In this document: positions 29,149-37,993 of the stretch, in pieces | Position numbering within the stretch: the first letter of the stretch is position 1 | Layout: every line of letters starts with the position of its first letter | NCBI GenBank assembly: GCA_902594515.1 | Contig: CACJML010000003.1 | Location: 1 to 64,000 of the forward strand | DNA length: 64,000 nucleotides | Reading direction: 5' to 3' | Source of the DNA: an uncultured SAR86 cluster bacterium | Lineage (GTDB): Bacteria > Pseudomonadota > Gammaproteobacteria > Magnimaribacterales > D2472 | Made by a program: the position numbers and the translations under genes | Notes under the pieces: generated by a model | Seen by the model: the letters and a program-made list of their open reading frames with translations, nothing else | The model's database searches: none | What the model was told of the DNA's origin: nothing

Positions 29149-31971
29149 ATGGAAAGATTATTATTAAGTTTAGTCTTTGTATGCTCTTTTGCTTTGCCAA
29201 TAGTTGCGCAAGAAAGAGTTATCGAAGAGATTATTGTTACTACTACTAAAAAGGAAGCTTCTACTCAGGACTTACCAATATCTGTTGAGGCCCTTACATC
29301 TGAAGCTCTTGAAGAAAGACAAATATTTGATGTGCAAAGCTTGTCACAACAAGTACCAGGTTTACTTCACTCTAAGGCGCTAGGTTCAGGTGTCAGCATT
29401 AATATTAGAGGATCTGGCCCTCCAGGAGTTGGAGCATCGGTTGTCGATTCAGTGGTTTCAGCGATTAATGGCCATAGTGTTACAAACTCCATCTTATCTG
29501 ATGCTGGATTTTTAGATTTAGACAGGGTTGAAGTTTTAAAAGGACCACAAGGTACTTTAAACGGTAGAAATGCTGTTGGAGGATTAATCAACTATATTCC
29601 AAAACGTCCTGGTAATGAGTTCGGAGGCTATGCCAAAGTAAGATTAGGAGATTTTGATCTTGCGCACCTCCAAGCTGCTATAGACATCCCTCTATCTGAT
29701 AGCGTTAGAACTAGGATTGCTGTGCAATCATATGATCGTGATGGCTGGGTTTATAACGTTCATACCAAAAATCAAGTTGATGACAGAAGTCAAATGGACG
29801 CCAGACTTTCAATTGACTGGGATATCAATGATACGACCCTACTTGAATTTACCTATCAGGTAAACGAAGGTGAAGATAAAAGATTCAATATTGGTCAAAT
29901 CTATTGTGATAAAGATCCACTCATGGGTTGTGACCCTTATACTCTTGGAAAAATGGGTCAAGGCTCTCACTCTGCAGGTGCTTTTGGAGGCGCGTTCTAT
30001 TTAATTGCCAACTTAATTCCAGCTGCTACTTATGATATGTATCAAGGTGCCTATCAAATAAAAGATATTGATGAAGTAAATCACAATATTGATCCTCGTC
30101 ATAATCAGAAGTTCCAATTTGGTCAAATTAAGCTTTCTAAAGAACTCGAATTAGGAACAATAGAAGCTAAAGTTTCTTATGATCAGAGAGATTACTATCA
30201 TCATCAAGACAATGAATACAATGTTGGGGTTGCTGGCTTACCTGGAACGCTAGGTGCACTCGGCTTACCGCCGATTGGTTTTGACGCAACTTTTGGATTT
30301 TCTCCAGGAAGCCATATGGGTCAAAGACAACTGCAGATGTATGTAACTCAACCTATGCAATTAGAATTTGCTAATGTTGATCAAAATGTTACGCAATCAG
30401 AGATTACTTATATTTCTGATCTAGATGGACCAGTTAATTTTGTTGTTGGCTGGTATGACTACGGTTCAGCATACAGAAACGACTATCTTGTTCAGAGTGC
30501 TGGTATTCAAATGATGGGATCTTTTGCTCAACATCCCTACAATACACTTGTAATACCTGGGTTTACAGGGGGTAATACTTTTACCGGTTACGGTGGTGTT
30601 CCGTTTTACACTGCGTTTACTTTAGACGCGCTACCTCTTGCTGCAGCTGGTGAAATGTTGGCTTTTGCCGGAGCATTACAGGGATTATATGCATTACCAA
30701 AATATGAGAATCCTATAACTATGAGAGGTTTTTTTAGTAATGATCATGGTCGCATTAGTAATACTGCGATTCTTGGAGAGGTTTACGTTGATATTTCTGA
30801 AGCTACTAAGCTTACTTTAGGTGTCAGACAAGATGAATTTACTGTCTCAAATAACCAATTCAGTGACCTAGGTGATCTTGGTGCGGGTACAGCGTTTTAT
30901 AAAGCTGCACGAGCAACGGGTGCTAATCATTTGGACTTCCGTCGCTATCCTAAAGTGATAAATGTTGTAGAAAGCGATGATACTTCTTACAAAATTGCGC
31001 TGCAGCAATATTTATCTGAAGACATAATGACTTTTATTTCTTTCACTACAGCTGTGAAAGCTGGGGGTACCAACCCTAATGAAAAAGGAATAATTGATGC
31101 TTATGAGAAAGAGGAAGTTGAATATCTTGAAGTTGGTATTAAAGGTTCGTTCTTAGATGACAGAATGCTTGCAAGCTTAATTTATTATGCAGGTGATCAT
31201 ACTAATCAAATCGTTTCCGCTATTACCGATGCTGGCTCAAGAAATACTAACCTTGATGCAACCAATGAGGGTTTAGAGGGTCAAATTACCTATTTGTTAA
31301 CTGATAACACAAGAGTTGATTTCAGTTTCACAAGTATTGAAAGTGAGGTAGGTTCTGGTCAATCACAGGTCGATCCACTAAATATTACAGGTGGAAGTAT
31401 GAGAGTCCCAATCCCAGCAGGAGTATTGCCTTGGGGTGATGCAGATGCTGGCAAGATGGCTTCAATAGTTCCAGGAAGTAATGGGTTAATGCAGGTAGGC
31501 TTTACTGATAAAGGTCCAGTTTATAAGTTTGCTGGATACGCATGTACAGTACCTACTTTTAATCCGCTTGGCCAACAATTTTGTCCTGATTCAGCAATAA
31601 CTCTTACAGACATTGGTGGTAACAGCCTTCCAGGTATTCCAGAATTAAGTTACAACTTAGGAATAACGCATGACTTTGTTGTCGATGGTGGTACTTATAC
31701 TTTGGGATATCAGTACAGCTGGATGGACTCAAGGTTTGCTGATATTTTCAATAATCCTGGACTTGTAATTGATGAAACTGAGTTTTCGGATCTAACACTT
31801 ACCTATACTCCGAATGATGAAAGTTACTACATTGGTTTTTGGGTGAAGAACATCGATGATGATCGATCAATTCAATCCATTTACAAAGCAAGTAACCTTC
31901 AAGGTGGAGCAAAATTTGGTAACCATAATGATCCAAGGACTATGGGTATAAGTTTTGGGGTTAATTTCTAA
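29149..31971 (+). CDS. TonB-dependent outer-membrane receptor, substrate unknown
   Basis: 940-residue outer-membrane transporter. The signal peptide is MERLLLSLVFVCSFALPIVAQ with cleavage likely after AQ, followed by a TonB-box-like EEIIVTTTKKEAS. The plug domain carries NIRGSG and LDRVEVLKGPQGTLNGRNAVGG. The long beta-barrel ends in a C-terminal aromatic residue (GISFGVNF). Large extracellular loops contain cysteine pairs (YCDKDPLMGC; YACTVPTFNPLGQQFC). It is flanked by its own promoter and a strong terminator, so it is monocistronic. No neighbouring enzyme hints at the ligand; siderophore, carbohydrate and lipid uptake are all possible. Confidence 0.9.
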   Translation: MERLLLSLVFVCSFALPIVAQERVIEEIIVTTTKKEASTQDLPISVEALTSEALEERQIFDVQSLSQQVPGLLHSKALGSGVSINIRGSGPPGVGASVVDSVVSAINGHSVTNSILSDAGFLDLDRVEVLKGPQGTLNGRNAVGGLINYIPKRPGNEFGGYAKVRLGDFDLAHLQAAIDIPLSDSVRTRIAVQSYDRDGWVYNVHTKNQVDDRSQMDARLSIDWDINDTTLLEFTYQVNEGEDKRFNIGQIYCDKDPLMGCDPYTLGKMGQGSHSAGAFGGAFYLIANLIPAATYDMYQGAYQIKDIDEVNHNIDPRHNQKFQFGQIKLSKELELGTIEAKVSYDQRDYYHHQDNEYNVGVAGLPGTLGALGLPPIGFDATFGFSPGSHMGQRQLQMYVTQPMQLEFANVDQNVTQSEITYISDLDGPVNFVVGWYDYGSAYRNDYLVQSAGIQMMGSFAQHPYNTLVIPGFTGGNTFTGYGGVPFYTAFTLDALPLAAAGEMLAFAGALQGLYALPKYENPITMRGFFSNDHGRISNTAILGEVYVDISEATKLTLGVRQDEFTVSNNQFSDLGDLGAGTAFYKAARATGANHLDFRRYPKVINVVESDDTSYKIALQQYLSEDIMTFISFTTAVKAGGTNPNEKGIIDAYEKEEVEYLEVGIKGSFLDDRMLASLIYYAGDHTNQIVSAITDAGSRNTNLDATNEGLEGQITYLLTDNTRVDFSFTSIESEVGSGQSQVDPLNITGGSMRVPIPAGVLPWGDADAGKMASIVPGSNGLMQVGFTDKGPVYKFAGYACTVPTFNPLGQQFCPDSAITLTDIGGNSLPGIPELSYNLGITHDFVVDGGTYTLGYQYSWMDSRFADIFNNPGLVIDETEFSDLTLTYTPNDESYYIGFWVKNIDDDRSIQSIYKASNLQGGAKFGNHNDPRTMGISFGVNF

Positions 31972-31988
31972 GTTAACCTAACCTAACT

Positions 31989-32013
31989 AAAGCCCGGTTT
32001 ACCGGGCTTTTTT
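31989..32013 (+). terminator. Rho-independent terminator of the TonB-dependent receptor
   Basis: AAAGCCCGG (31989-31997), loop TTTA, CCGGGCTTT (32002-32010), then more T. The 9-bp stem is perfect with a GC core and T tract, the clearest terminator in the window, and begins 18 bp after the receptor stop. Confidence 0.95.
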
Positions 32014-32019
32014 ATTTAA

Positions 32020-32319
32020 ATGAAAAAAATAGAACAATTCCTAGTAAAACTAAAAGAACTATTTTTAGCAGAAAATGCTGAGAATCAAAAAATGCTAGAT
32101 ACGTATATTAAGTTTGCAGAAGGCAGAGCCACTGAGGATGAGCTAGCTAGGGCAAATGATCAGTTGGCAGAGAATTTTAAAAATCTTGGTCTGGGTGTCT
32201 TGGTGGTACTGCCCTTTAGCCCAATTACCATTCCCTATATTTTTAAAAAAGCTCAAGAATATAAAATTGATATTGTTCCTAAATGGTATAAAGATCTAAC
32301 TATTGATAAGAAGAAATAA
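32020..32319 (+). CDS. Small LETM1-like protein of unknown function
   Basis: 99-residue protein. The N-terminal half is a charged helix (MKKIEQFLVKLKELF, then DELARANDQLAENFKNL). The second half, VVLPFSPITIPYIFKKAQEY followed by KIDIVPKWY, resembles the short motif of bacterial LETM1-domain proteins, where a hydrophobic turn precedes a nuclear-gene-like ILPS stretch. This is resemblance by eye only. The ATG lies 6 nt after the receptor terminator with no Shine-Dalgarno, so expression must rely on read-through or on a promoter inside the receptor gene. Coding seems real from the coherent amphipathic sequence. Confidence 0.6.
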   Translation: MKKIEQFLVKLKELFLAENAENQKMLDTYIKFAEGRATEDELARANDQLAENFKNLGLGVLVVLPFSPITIPYIFKKAQEYKIDIVPKWYKDLTIDKKK

Positions 32320-32336
32320 AATTAGCTGGTTTAAAT

Positions 32337-32366
32337 TTGCAGAGGCTAATTAATGACATATATAAT
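32337..32366 (+). promoter_or_regulatory. Candidate sigma-70 promoter for the thiolase operon
   Basis: TTGCAG (32337-32342), 18-bp spacer, perfect TATAAT (32361-32366). Just downstream, near the expected start of transcription, is a short inverted repeat CTAAG-GTA-CTTAG (32375-32387). A good AAGGAG ribosome-binding site precedes the ATG at 32413. Confidence 0.6.
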
Positions 32367-32412
32367 GCCAAAATCTAAGGTACTTAGTTAAAAGTTTTTT
32401 AAGGAGAAAATA

Positions 32413-33606
32413 ATGAAAACTGCTGTAATAGTTGATAGCGTAAGGACGGGTCTTGCTAAGTCACACAGAGGTGGATTTAACATCACAAGAGCTGATGACA
32501 TGCTTGCACATATCATCAATAACCTAATGGAGAGAAATCCAAATTTACCAGGTGAGGCGGTTGAAGACGTTATTATGGGTTGCGGTAATCCTGAGGGACC
32601 GATGGGTCACAATATAGGAAGAAATGCAGCTGTGCTCTCCAATCTACCGGTGACTGTTGGCGGTACGACCGTAAATAGGTATTGTTCTTCAGGACTTCAA
32701 ACTGTTTCTATGGCTGCAAGCCAAGTTATGGCTGGATGCTATGACACTGTTATTGCTGGTGGCGTAGAGCAAATTTCTATGTTGCAGGGTAAGCAAAACA
32801 TGGAAGGGTTTGTGAATGAAAAACTTGCGGAACAAAGTCCAGGTATTTATCACCCAATGGGTATCACAGCTGAAACGGTTGCTAAGAGGTATGACGTTTC
32901 AAGAGAATCTCAGGACGAATATGCTCTCGAGAGCCAAAAGAGAACTGCCAATGCTCAAGAGTTAGGTTTATATGATGATGAGATCGTACCTATGGAAACC
33001 AAAATGCTCCTTGTTAATAAAGAAACAGGCGATTCAAAAGAAGTTGACTACACAGTTGATAAAGATGAATGTAACAGACCTGATACCACGCTAGAGGGTT
33101 TATCATCCTTAAAACCTGTCTTTGATCCAGAAAATGGATCAGTCACTGCTGGGAACTCATCTCAATTATCTGATGGTGCTTCAGTTACCTTAGTGATGAG
33201 CGAAGAAAAAGCACTTGAATTAGGTTTAGAGCCTTTAGCTTATTTTAGAGGTTTCACTACCATGGGTTGCGAGCCAGATGAAATGGGTATCGGACCAGTT
33301 TTTTCAGTACCAAAATTACTCAAGAACTATAATTTAAACATTGATGACATTGATCTATGGGAATTAAATGAAGCTTTTGCGGTACAGGTTGTTTATTGCA
33401 GAGATAAGTTAGGTATTCCAATGGATAAGCTTAATGTTAATGGCGGCTCAATTTCTATTGGTCATCCATTTGGCATGACGGGTTCAAGACAAGTTGGCCA
33501 TATGGTGCGAGAGCTTAATCGTCAAGATAAGCAGTTTGGTGTAGTTACCATGTGTGTAGGCGGTGGTATGGGTGCCAGCGGTCTATTCGAAAGATACCCA
33601 AGTTAA
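32413..33606 (+). CDS. Thiolase (acetyl-CoA C-acyltransferase)
   Basis: Condensing or cleaving thiolase of 397 residues. The nucleophilic Cys is Cys91 in NRYCSSGLQT, the His is in SIGHPFGMTGSR, and the second catalytic Cys is in MCVGGGMGAS, so all catalytic residues are present. Sequence is closest in style to degradative FadA/AtoB thiolases. No fadB-like partner is adjacent, so whether it serves beta-oxidation or acetoacetyl-CoA chemistry is open. It heads a transcript into thiL and pgpA; the thiL frame opens inside its last 55 bp. Confidence 0.9.
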   Translation: MKTAVIVDSVRTGLAKSHRGGFNITRADDMLAHIINNLMERNPNLPGEAVEDVIMGCGNPEGPMGHNIGRNAAVLSNLPVTVGGTTVNRYCSSGLQTVSMAASQVMAGCYDTVIAGGVEQISMLQGKQNMEGFVNEKLAEQSPGIYHPMGITAETVAKRYDVSRESQDEYALESQKRTANAQELGLYDDEIVPMETKMLLVNKETGDSKEVDYTVDKDECNRPDTTLEGLSSLKPVFDPENGSVTAGNSSQLSDGASVTLVMSEEKALELGLEPLAYFRGFTTMGCEPDEMGIGPVFSVPKLLKNYNLNIDDIDLWELNEAFAVQVVYCRDKLGIPMDKLNVNGGSISIGHPFGMTGSRQVGHMVRELNRQDKQFGVVTMCVGGGMGASGLFERYPS

Positions 33607-34520
33607 AAGCCATTTCTGAATTTAAGATTATTGATAAGTACCTATCTAACATAGGTACTTCTTTTAATAAAAAAAATAAAGTTTTAAAGGGCGTTGGGGA
33701 TGATGCTTCTGTAATTTCTTTATCTAATAATCTTATTGTTTCAACTGATACATCCTTAGAAGATGTTCATTTTCCAAAAGGAATTAAGCCTGAGTATGCA
33801 GCCTACAGAGCATGTGCTACAGCATTAAGCGATCTAGCGGCGATGGGTTCTCATCCAATAGCTTTCCAGCTTTCACTTTCAACTAGAGAGAATGATCATA
33901 AATTTTTTTCTTCATTTAAAAAAGGACTTAATGATTTTTCAAATGATTACAAGGTTGGACTAACTGGTGGTGATCTTGTGAGAGGGCAATATCAGATATC
34001 CGTCACTATCATTGGAGAGCAGCATTCAAATATATTGCTTAGAAATAATTGTAGTGTTGGTGACATAGTTTTCTTATCAGGCCAACTAGGCAATGGTTTA
34101 TTAGGGATGCAGAACTTCAAAAAATTTAAAAGAAAAAATAATGTCTCATCTGCCTATTTAAAACCTAAAGCTTTAATTGATTATGGCAAAACCATTGCAG
34201 AGTTTGCATCGAGTGCAATTGATGTTTCCGACGGATTTCTTCAAGATCTTGGACATTTAAGCAAAGCTTCTAAGGTGGGATTTGAATTATCTTCTAGTTC
34301 GATACCTTTCAACTCAAATTTATCATTAAAACAATGCTTAAACTGTGGAGATGATTATCAATTAATTTTCACAGTACCTAAAAAAAATATTCAATCTCTT
34401 ACAAAAAAGATGAAAAAAAAGAAATTTAAAATGTTTGAGATTGGCACATCAATTCAAACAAAGAAGATAATTCTAGATGGTAAAATAACTTCAATAAATA
34501 GGGGCTATAAGCATTTTTAA
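33552..34520 (+). CDS. thiL: Thiamine-monophosphate kinase, start codon uncertain
   Basis: Phosphorylates thiamine monophosphate to the active diphosphate cofactor. Motifs: KGVGDDASVI, the metal-binding STDTSLEDVHF, SDLAAMGSHP, GGDLVRG and IDVSDGF, then NCGDDYQLIF. Family alignment expects the protein to begin near ISEFKIIDKYL, but no ATG, GTG or TTG occurs there. The options are GTG at 33552, giving a 55-nt overlap with the thiolase and a 20-residue non-conserved leader, or ATT at 33612. Neither has a convincing Shine-Dalgarno. thiL-pgpA is displaced here from its usual place after nusB. Confidence 0.9.
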   Translation: MCRRWYGCQRSIRKIPKLKAISEFKIIDKYLSNIGTSFNKKNKVLKGVGDDASVISLSNNLIVSTDTSLEDVHFPKGIKPEYAAYRACATALSDLAAMGSHPIAFQLSLSTRENDHKFFSSFKKGLNDFSNDYKVGLTGGDLVRGQYQISVTIIGEQHSNILLRNNCSVGDIVFLSGQLGNGLLGMQNFKKFKRKNNVSSAYLKPKALIDYGKTIAEFASSAIDVSDGFLQDLGHLSKASKVGFELSSSSIPFNSNLSLKQCLNCGDDYQLIFTVPKKNIQSLTKKMKKKKFKMFEIGTSIQTKKIILDGKITSINRGYKHF

Positions 34521-34526
34521 ATTTAT

Positions 34527-34988
34527 ATGAGATTCCCAAATTACAATAAAGTTTCTCATGTGATTGCGACCTGCTTTGGAGTTGGATCCATACCATTCGC
34601 TCCAGGGACTTGGGGCAGCTTATTTGCAGTCTTGCTGATCTCTAATTTAACTTTTTTGCAAGACTGGATCATTCTTGTAGCATTTTTAGTAGTGGCTTCG
34701 AGTTGGTGGGTTTGTATTGAAGTGTACAAAGACACCAAGTCAGATAGCTCAGAAATTGTTATTGATGAATTTGCGGGAATGTTTGTAGCTTGTATGTTCA
34801 TCAATCATGATCTTATTTCACTGACCTTTGCTTTTTTATTTTTCCGTTTTTTTGACATTGTTAAACCATGGCCAATTTCATGGATCGATAAAAATATTAA
34901 AAACGGACCAGGAATCTTGATTGATGATCTTCTTGCAGGTTTATTTGCAGGCATTCTAATGTTAGCTATATCTTATGTTATATCGTGA
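34527..34988 (+). CDS. pgpA: Phosphatidylglycerophosphatase A
   Basis: Membrane phosphatase of 153 residues that makes phosphatidylglycerol from its phosphate. Signatures: FGVGSIPFAPGTWGS near the N terminus, IVIDEFAGMFVA (acidic active-site motif) and FFRFFDIVKPWPISWID, with GILIDDLLAGLFAGI at the C terminus. About four membrane helices are apparent. It lies 6 bp after thiL, the usual pairing, and converges on dxs. Confidence 0.94.
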   Translation: MRFPNYNKVSHVIATCFGVGSIPFAPGTWGSLFAVLLISNLTFLQDWIILVAFLVVASSWWVCIEVYKDTKSDSSEIVIDEFAGMFVACMFINHDLISLTFAFLFFRFFDIVKPWPISWIDKNIKNGPGILIDDLLAGLFAGILMLAISYVIS

Positions 34989-34989
34989 A

Positions 34990-35004
34990 AAAGCTAAAAG
35001 CTTT
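34990..35004. terminator. Weak bidirectional hairpin between pgpA and dxs
   Basis: AAAGCT-AAA-AGCTTT gives a 6-bp stem. On the minus strand it is followed by a short T run, so it may end dxs transcripts; on the plus strand there is no T tract. It is AT-rich and weak. Confidence 0.35.
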
Positions 35005-35025
35005 ATGCAGAATTAAATCCTATAG

Positions 35026-36882
35026 TTAGATTAACTTTTTGATTTGATCCAATACAGCATCTTCATTTAGAGAGGCCATCATTATCATTTCATCTCTGCT
35101 GGCATGCTCAATAAATTCATCAGGGATGCCGAATGATTTGATAGAAACATTAAGATTATTGTCTGCATACCATTCTTGAACGGCTGATCCAGCTCCACCA
35201 TAGCGGCTGCCGTCTTCAACAGTAATAATTAGTTTTTTATCTTTTATTTTTTTAAGAAGGCTTGTATCTAGGGGCTTAACAAATCTCATATCAACCAAAG
35301 AACAACCTAATTTTTCACCAACGCTCTTACTTATATGCATCAGGGCACCGAAATTAAGGATTATTATTTCTGAATCTCTATCCATCACTAGATTCGATTT
35401 ACCTATTTCTATTGGCTCAAGATCCTTATCAATTTCAACATTTGGACCAGATCCTCTTGGATAGCGAACTGCTGCAGGACCCTCATACTTGTAACCAGTT
35501 GATAATAACTTTCTGGTTTCATTTTCATTGGACGGGGTCATGATTATCATGTTTGGAATACACCTAAGGTAGGCAAGATCATAGTTACCCGAGTGTGTTG
35601 GCCCATCTTCGCCAACAAGCCCAGCTCTATCGATTGCAAAGGTAACATCTAGATTTTGAAGCGCTACATCATGAATCAGTTGATCATACGCCCTTTGCAG
35701 GAATGTTGAATAAATCGCAACAACTGGTTTCTTGTTTTCCACAGCTAAACCGGCTGCAAATGTAACAGCATGTTGTTCAGCTATAGCAACATCAAAGTAT
35801 CTTTCAGGAAATTTTCTGCTAAATTCAACTAAGCCAGAACCTTCTCGCATAGCTGGAGTTATTGCGAATAAATCTTCATCCTCTGTTGCCATATCAACAA
35901 CCCATTCACTGAATATATCTTGATATTTAGGTCTTGAACTAGTTTGTTTTTTTGTAACCGGTTTAATTTTTCCAATGGCATGAAAGCCTATTCGATCAGC
36001 TTCAGCTGGATCAAGTCCTGCACCTTTTTTCGTAATGATATGCAGAAACTGTGGCCCTTCAAATTCTTTTAAGTTCTTAATTACACTTAGTAATTCATCA
36101 ATATCATGGCCATCCACAGGACCAATATAATTAAGTCCCAGTTCTTCAAAAATAGAGCCAGGTGAGACCATACTTTTAACTTGTGTTTCTACTTTTCGGG
36201 CCAGATGATGAGCTTGAGGGAGGTTCTCTAGAAAGCTCTTCCCGCCTTTTCTAATTCCCTTATAAAGTTTTGAGGCCCAAATTCTAGAAAAATAATTAGA
36301 TAAACCACCCACATTTTCCGAGATCGACATGTCATTATCGTTAAGAATGATAAGCATGTTTGGCTTTACGCTGCCTGCGTGACTCATTGCCTCAAATGCC
36401 ATTCCAGCTGTCATTGCTCCATCACCAATGACAGCTATTGTTTTTTTATTTTGATTCGCAACAGCCATCCCCAAGGCTGCACTTATTGATGTACTTGAAT
36501 GTCCGGTACCAAAAGCATCATATTTACTTTCATTTCTTGAAGGAAAGGGCGCTAGGCCTCCTTTTGCTCTAATAGTTTTAAGTCTATCTTTTCGGCCCGT
36601 AAGAATTTTATGAGGATAGGATTGGTGGCCAACATCCCATATTAAATTATCCTCAGGAGTGTTAAATAAATAGTGCAGAACAACTGTTAACTCAACAACA
36701 CCTAAACCACCACCCAAATGGCCGCCCGTTTGACCAACTTGATAGAGCAAAAATGCTCTTAACTCATCAGCTAAATTCTTTAGTTGCTCAAGGGTTAAAG
36801 GTTTTAAATCTTTGGGTGAATTAATTCCATCAAGCAAAGGTGTATTAGGGCGAGAGTCAGGTATTTCATTATAGAATTTCAT
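35026..36882 (-). CDS. dxs: 1-deoxy-D-xylulose-5-phosphate synthase
   Basis: Thiamine-diphosphate enzyme that starts the MEP isoprenoid pathway from pyruvate and glyceraldehyde 3-phosphate. 618 residues, full length. The ThDP motif GDGAMTAGMAFEAMSHAG is clear, as are GHQSYPHKILTGR, GPVDGHD and the transketolase pyrimidine domain (DVAIAEQHAVTFAAG, RAGLVGEDGPTHSG). It is 2 bp from ispA, in the standard xseB-ispA-dxs order. Confidence 0.97.
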   Translation of the reverse strand: MKFYNEIPDSRPNTPLLDGINSPKDLKPLTLEQLKNLADELRAFLLYQVGQTGGHLGGGLGVVELTVVLHYLFNTPEDNLIWDVGHQSYPHKILTGRKDRLKTIRAKGGLAPFPSRNESKYDAFGTGHSSTSISAALGMAVANQNKKTIAVIGDGAMTAGMAFEAMSHAGSVKPNMLIILNDNDMSISENVGGLSNYFSRIWASKLYKGIRKGGKSFLENLPQAHHLARKVETQVKSMVSPGSIFEELGLNYIGPVDGHDIDELLSVIKNLKEFEGPQFLHIITKKGAGLDPAEADRIGFHAIGKIKPVTKKQTSSRPKYQDIFSEWVVDMATEDEDLFAITPAMREGSGLVEFSRKFPERYFDVAIAEQHAVTFAAGLAVENKKPVVAIYSTFLQRAYDQLIHDVALQNLDVTFAIDRAGLVGEDGPTHSGNYDLAYLRCIPNMIIMTPSNENETRKLLSTGYKYEGPAAVRYPRGSGPNVEIDKDLEPIEIGKSNLVMDRDSEIIILNFGALMHISKSVGEKLGCSLVDMRFVKPLDTSLLKKIKDKKLIITVEDGSRYGGAGSAVQEWYADNNLNVSIKSFGIPDEFIEHASRDEMIMMASLNEDAVLDQIKKLI

Positions 36883-36884
36883 AG

Positions 36885-37742
36885 CTACTTATCTCTGCTA
36901 ATAATAAAATCACAAATCTCAATCAGCCTGTTTTTGTTAAAACTACCATCAAGACCAATAATTTTACTTTTTGATTGATCAATTAATTCTTCAGCAGTTT
37001 TTATTGCAGACTCCAGACCATAAACTGAGACATAAGTTAGTTTTTTGTTCTTAATATCAGACCCTGCATCTTTTCCAAGGGTAGCTGTTGAGAGAGAGCT
37101 TTCTAAAACATCATCCATGATTTGAAATGCTAAGCCGATATCCTCTCCTATAGTCTTTAGTTTCACTCTAAGTTTTGAATTTGCAATTGGTAGTGCAAGC
37201 GAAGCACTAATTAATCTACCAGTTTTTAAAGAATGGATTTTATTTATATCTCCAAAATCTGACCCTTCAGACTCTAAATCTAATTGCTGACCAAGAATCA
37301 TGCCATTAAAGCCACAAGCATCTGAAAGTGACTTAACAATGTTAACTTTATGCTCAACAGATAAGTAGGGATCGTTAACAACAATTTCATAAGCTAAGGA
37401 GTGCAAAGCATCTCCTGCAAGTATTGCAGTAGCTTCTCCGTAAACAATATGATTAGAATCTTGACCTCTTCTAATATTGTCATCATCCATAGCTGGTAAA
37501 TCATCATGAATCAGCGAATATGAATGCATCGCCTCAACTGCAGTCTCCAAATTATTAATAGATTCTTTATTAAGGATGCCTTCAAGTTCTGCAGCAGCTC
37601 TTACAATTCCTGCTCTAATACATTTGCTTGGAGCTAGCACGGTGTGAAGCATTGCTTTAGAAACTTGAGAATCGCTTTTAATGATATTTAAAAATTGTTG
37701 ATTAACACTTTCTCGCACATCAGCGAGGTATTCATCAATCAT
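36885..37742 (-). CDS. ispA: Farnesyl diphosphate synthase (polyprenyl synthetase)
   Basis: Chain-elongating prenyltransferase of 285 residues that makes C15 diphosphate for undecaprenol, quinones and tRNA modification. The first Asp-rich motif is DDLPAMDDDNIRRG and the second is FQIMDDVLE, with GQQLDLESEG between. The residues just before the first motif (HSYSLIHDDLP) fit a short-chain synthase. It sits 3 bp from xseB and 2 bp from dxs. Confidence 0.94.
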   Translation of the reverse strand: MIDEYLADVRESVNQQFLNIIKSDSQVSKAMLHTVLAPSKCIRAGIVRAAAELEGILNKESINNLETAVEAMHSYSLIHDDLPAMDDDNIRRGQDSNHIVYGEATAILAGDALHSLAYEIVVNDPYLSVEHKVNIVKSLSDACGFNGMILGQQLDLESEGSDFGDINKIHSLKTGRLISASLALPIANSKLRVKLKTIGEDIGLAFQIMDDVLESSLSTATLGKDAGSDIKNKKLTYVSVYGLESAIKTAEELIDQSKSKIIGLDGSFNKNRLIEICDFIISRDK

Positions 37743-37745
37743 GTC

Positions 37746-37961
37746 TTAATTCTCTTGATCTAAAATTTCACCATCACCCATAAGCTTATTAACTTTTAGT
37801 TCAGCCTCTTTGAGTTGTTTTTGACAGTCTTTTACAAGCTTAATACCTTCCTCAAATTTTTTAACACTCTCTTCAAGGCTAACATCATTATCTTCTAAGG
37901 CATCAACAATGCCTTCTAGCTTTGCTAAAGAATCTTCAAAGTTAAGGTTTTTTTTAGTCAT
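37746..37961 (-). CDS. xseB: Exodeoxyribonuclease VII small subunit
   Basis: 71-residue helical protein that binds the XseA large subunit. Family features: NFEDSLAKLEGIVDALEDN, then LEESVKKFEEGIKLVKDCQ and a charged helical tail. First gene of xseB-ispA-dxs. Only 32 bp separate it from the RND permease stop on the same strand, so read-through from the efflux genes is possible. Confidence 0.93.
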   Translation of the reverse strand: MTKKNLNFEDSLAKLEGIVDALEDNDVSLEESVKKFEEGIKLVKDCQKQLKEAELKVNKLMGDGEILDQEN

Positions 37962-37993
37962 ATAAATATTTTAACTGAGTTTTATATTAATTA

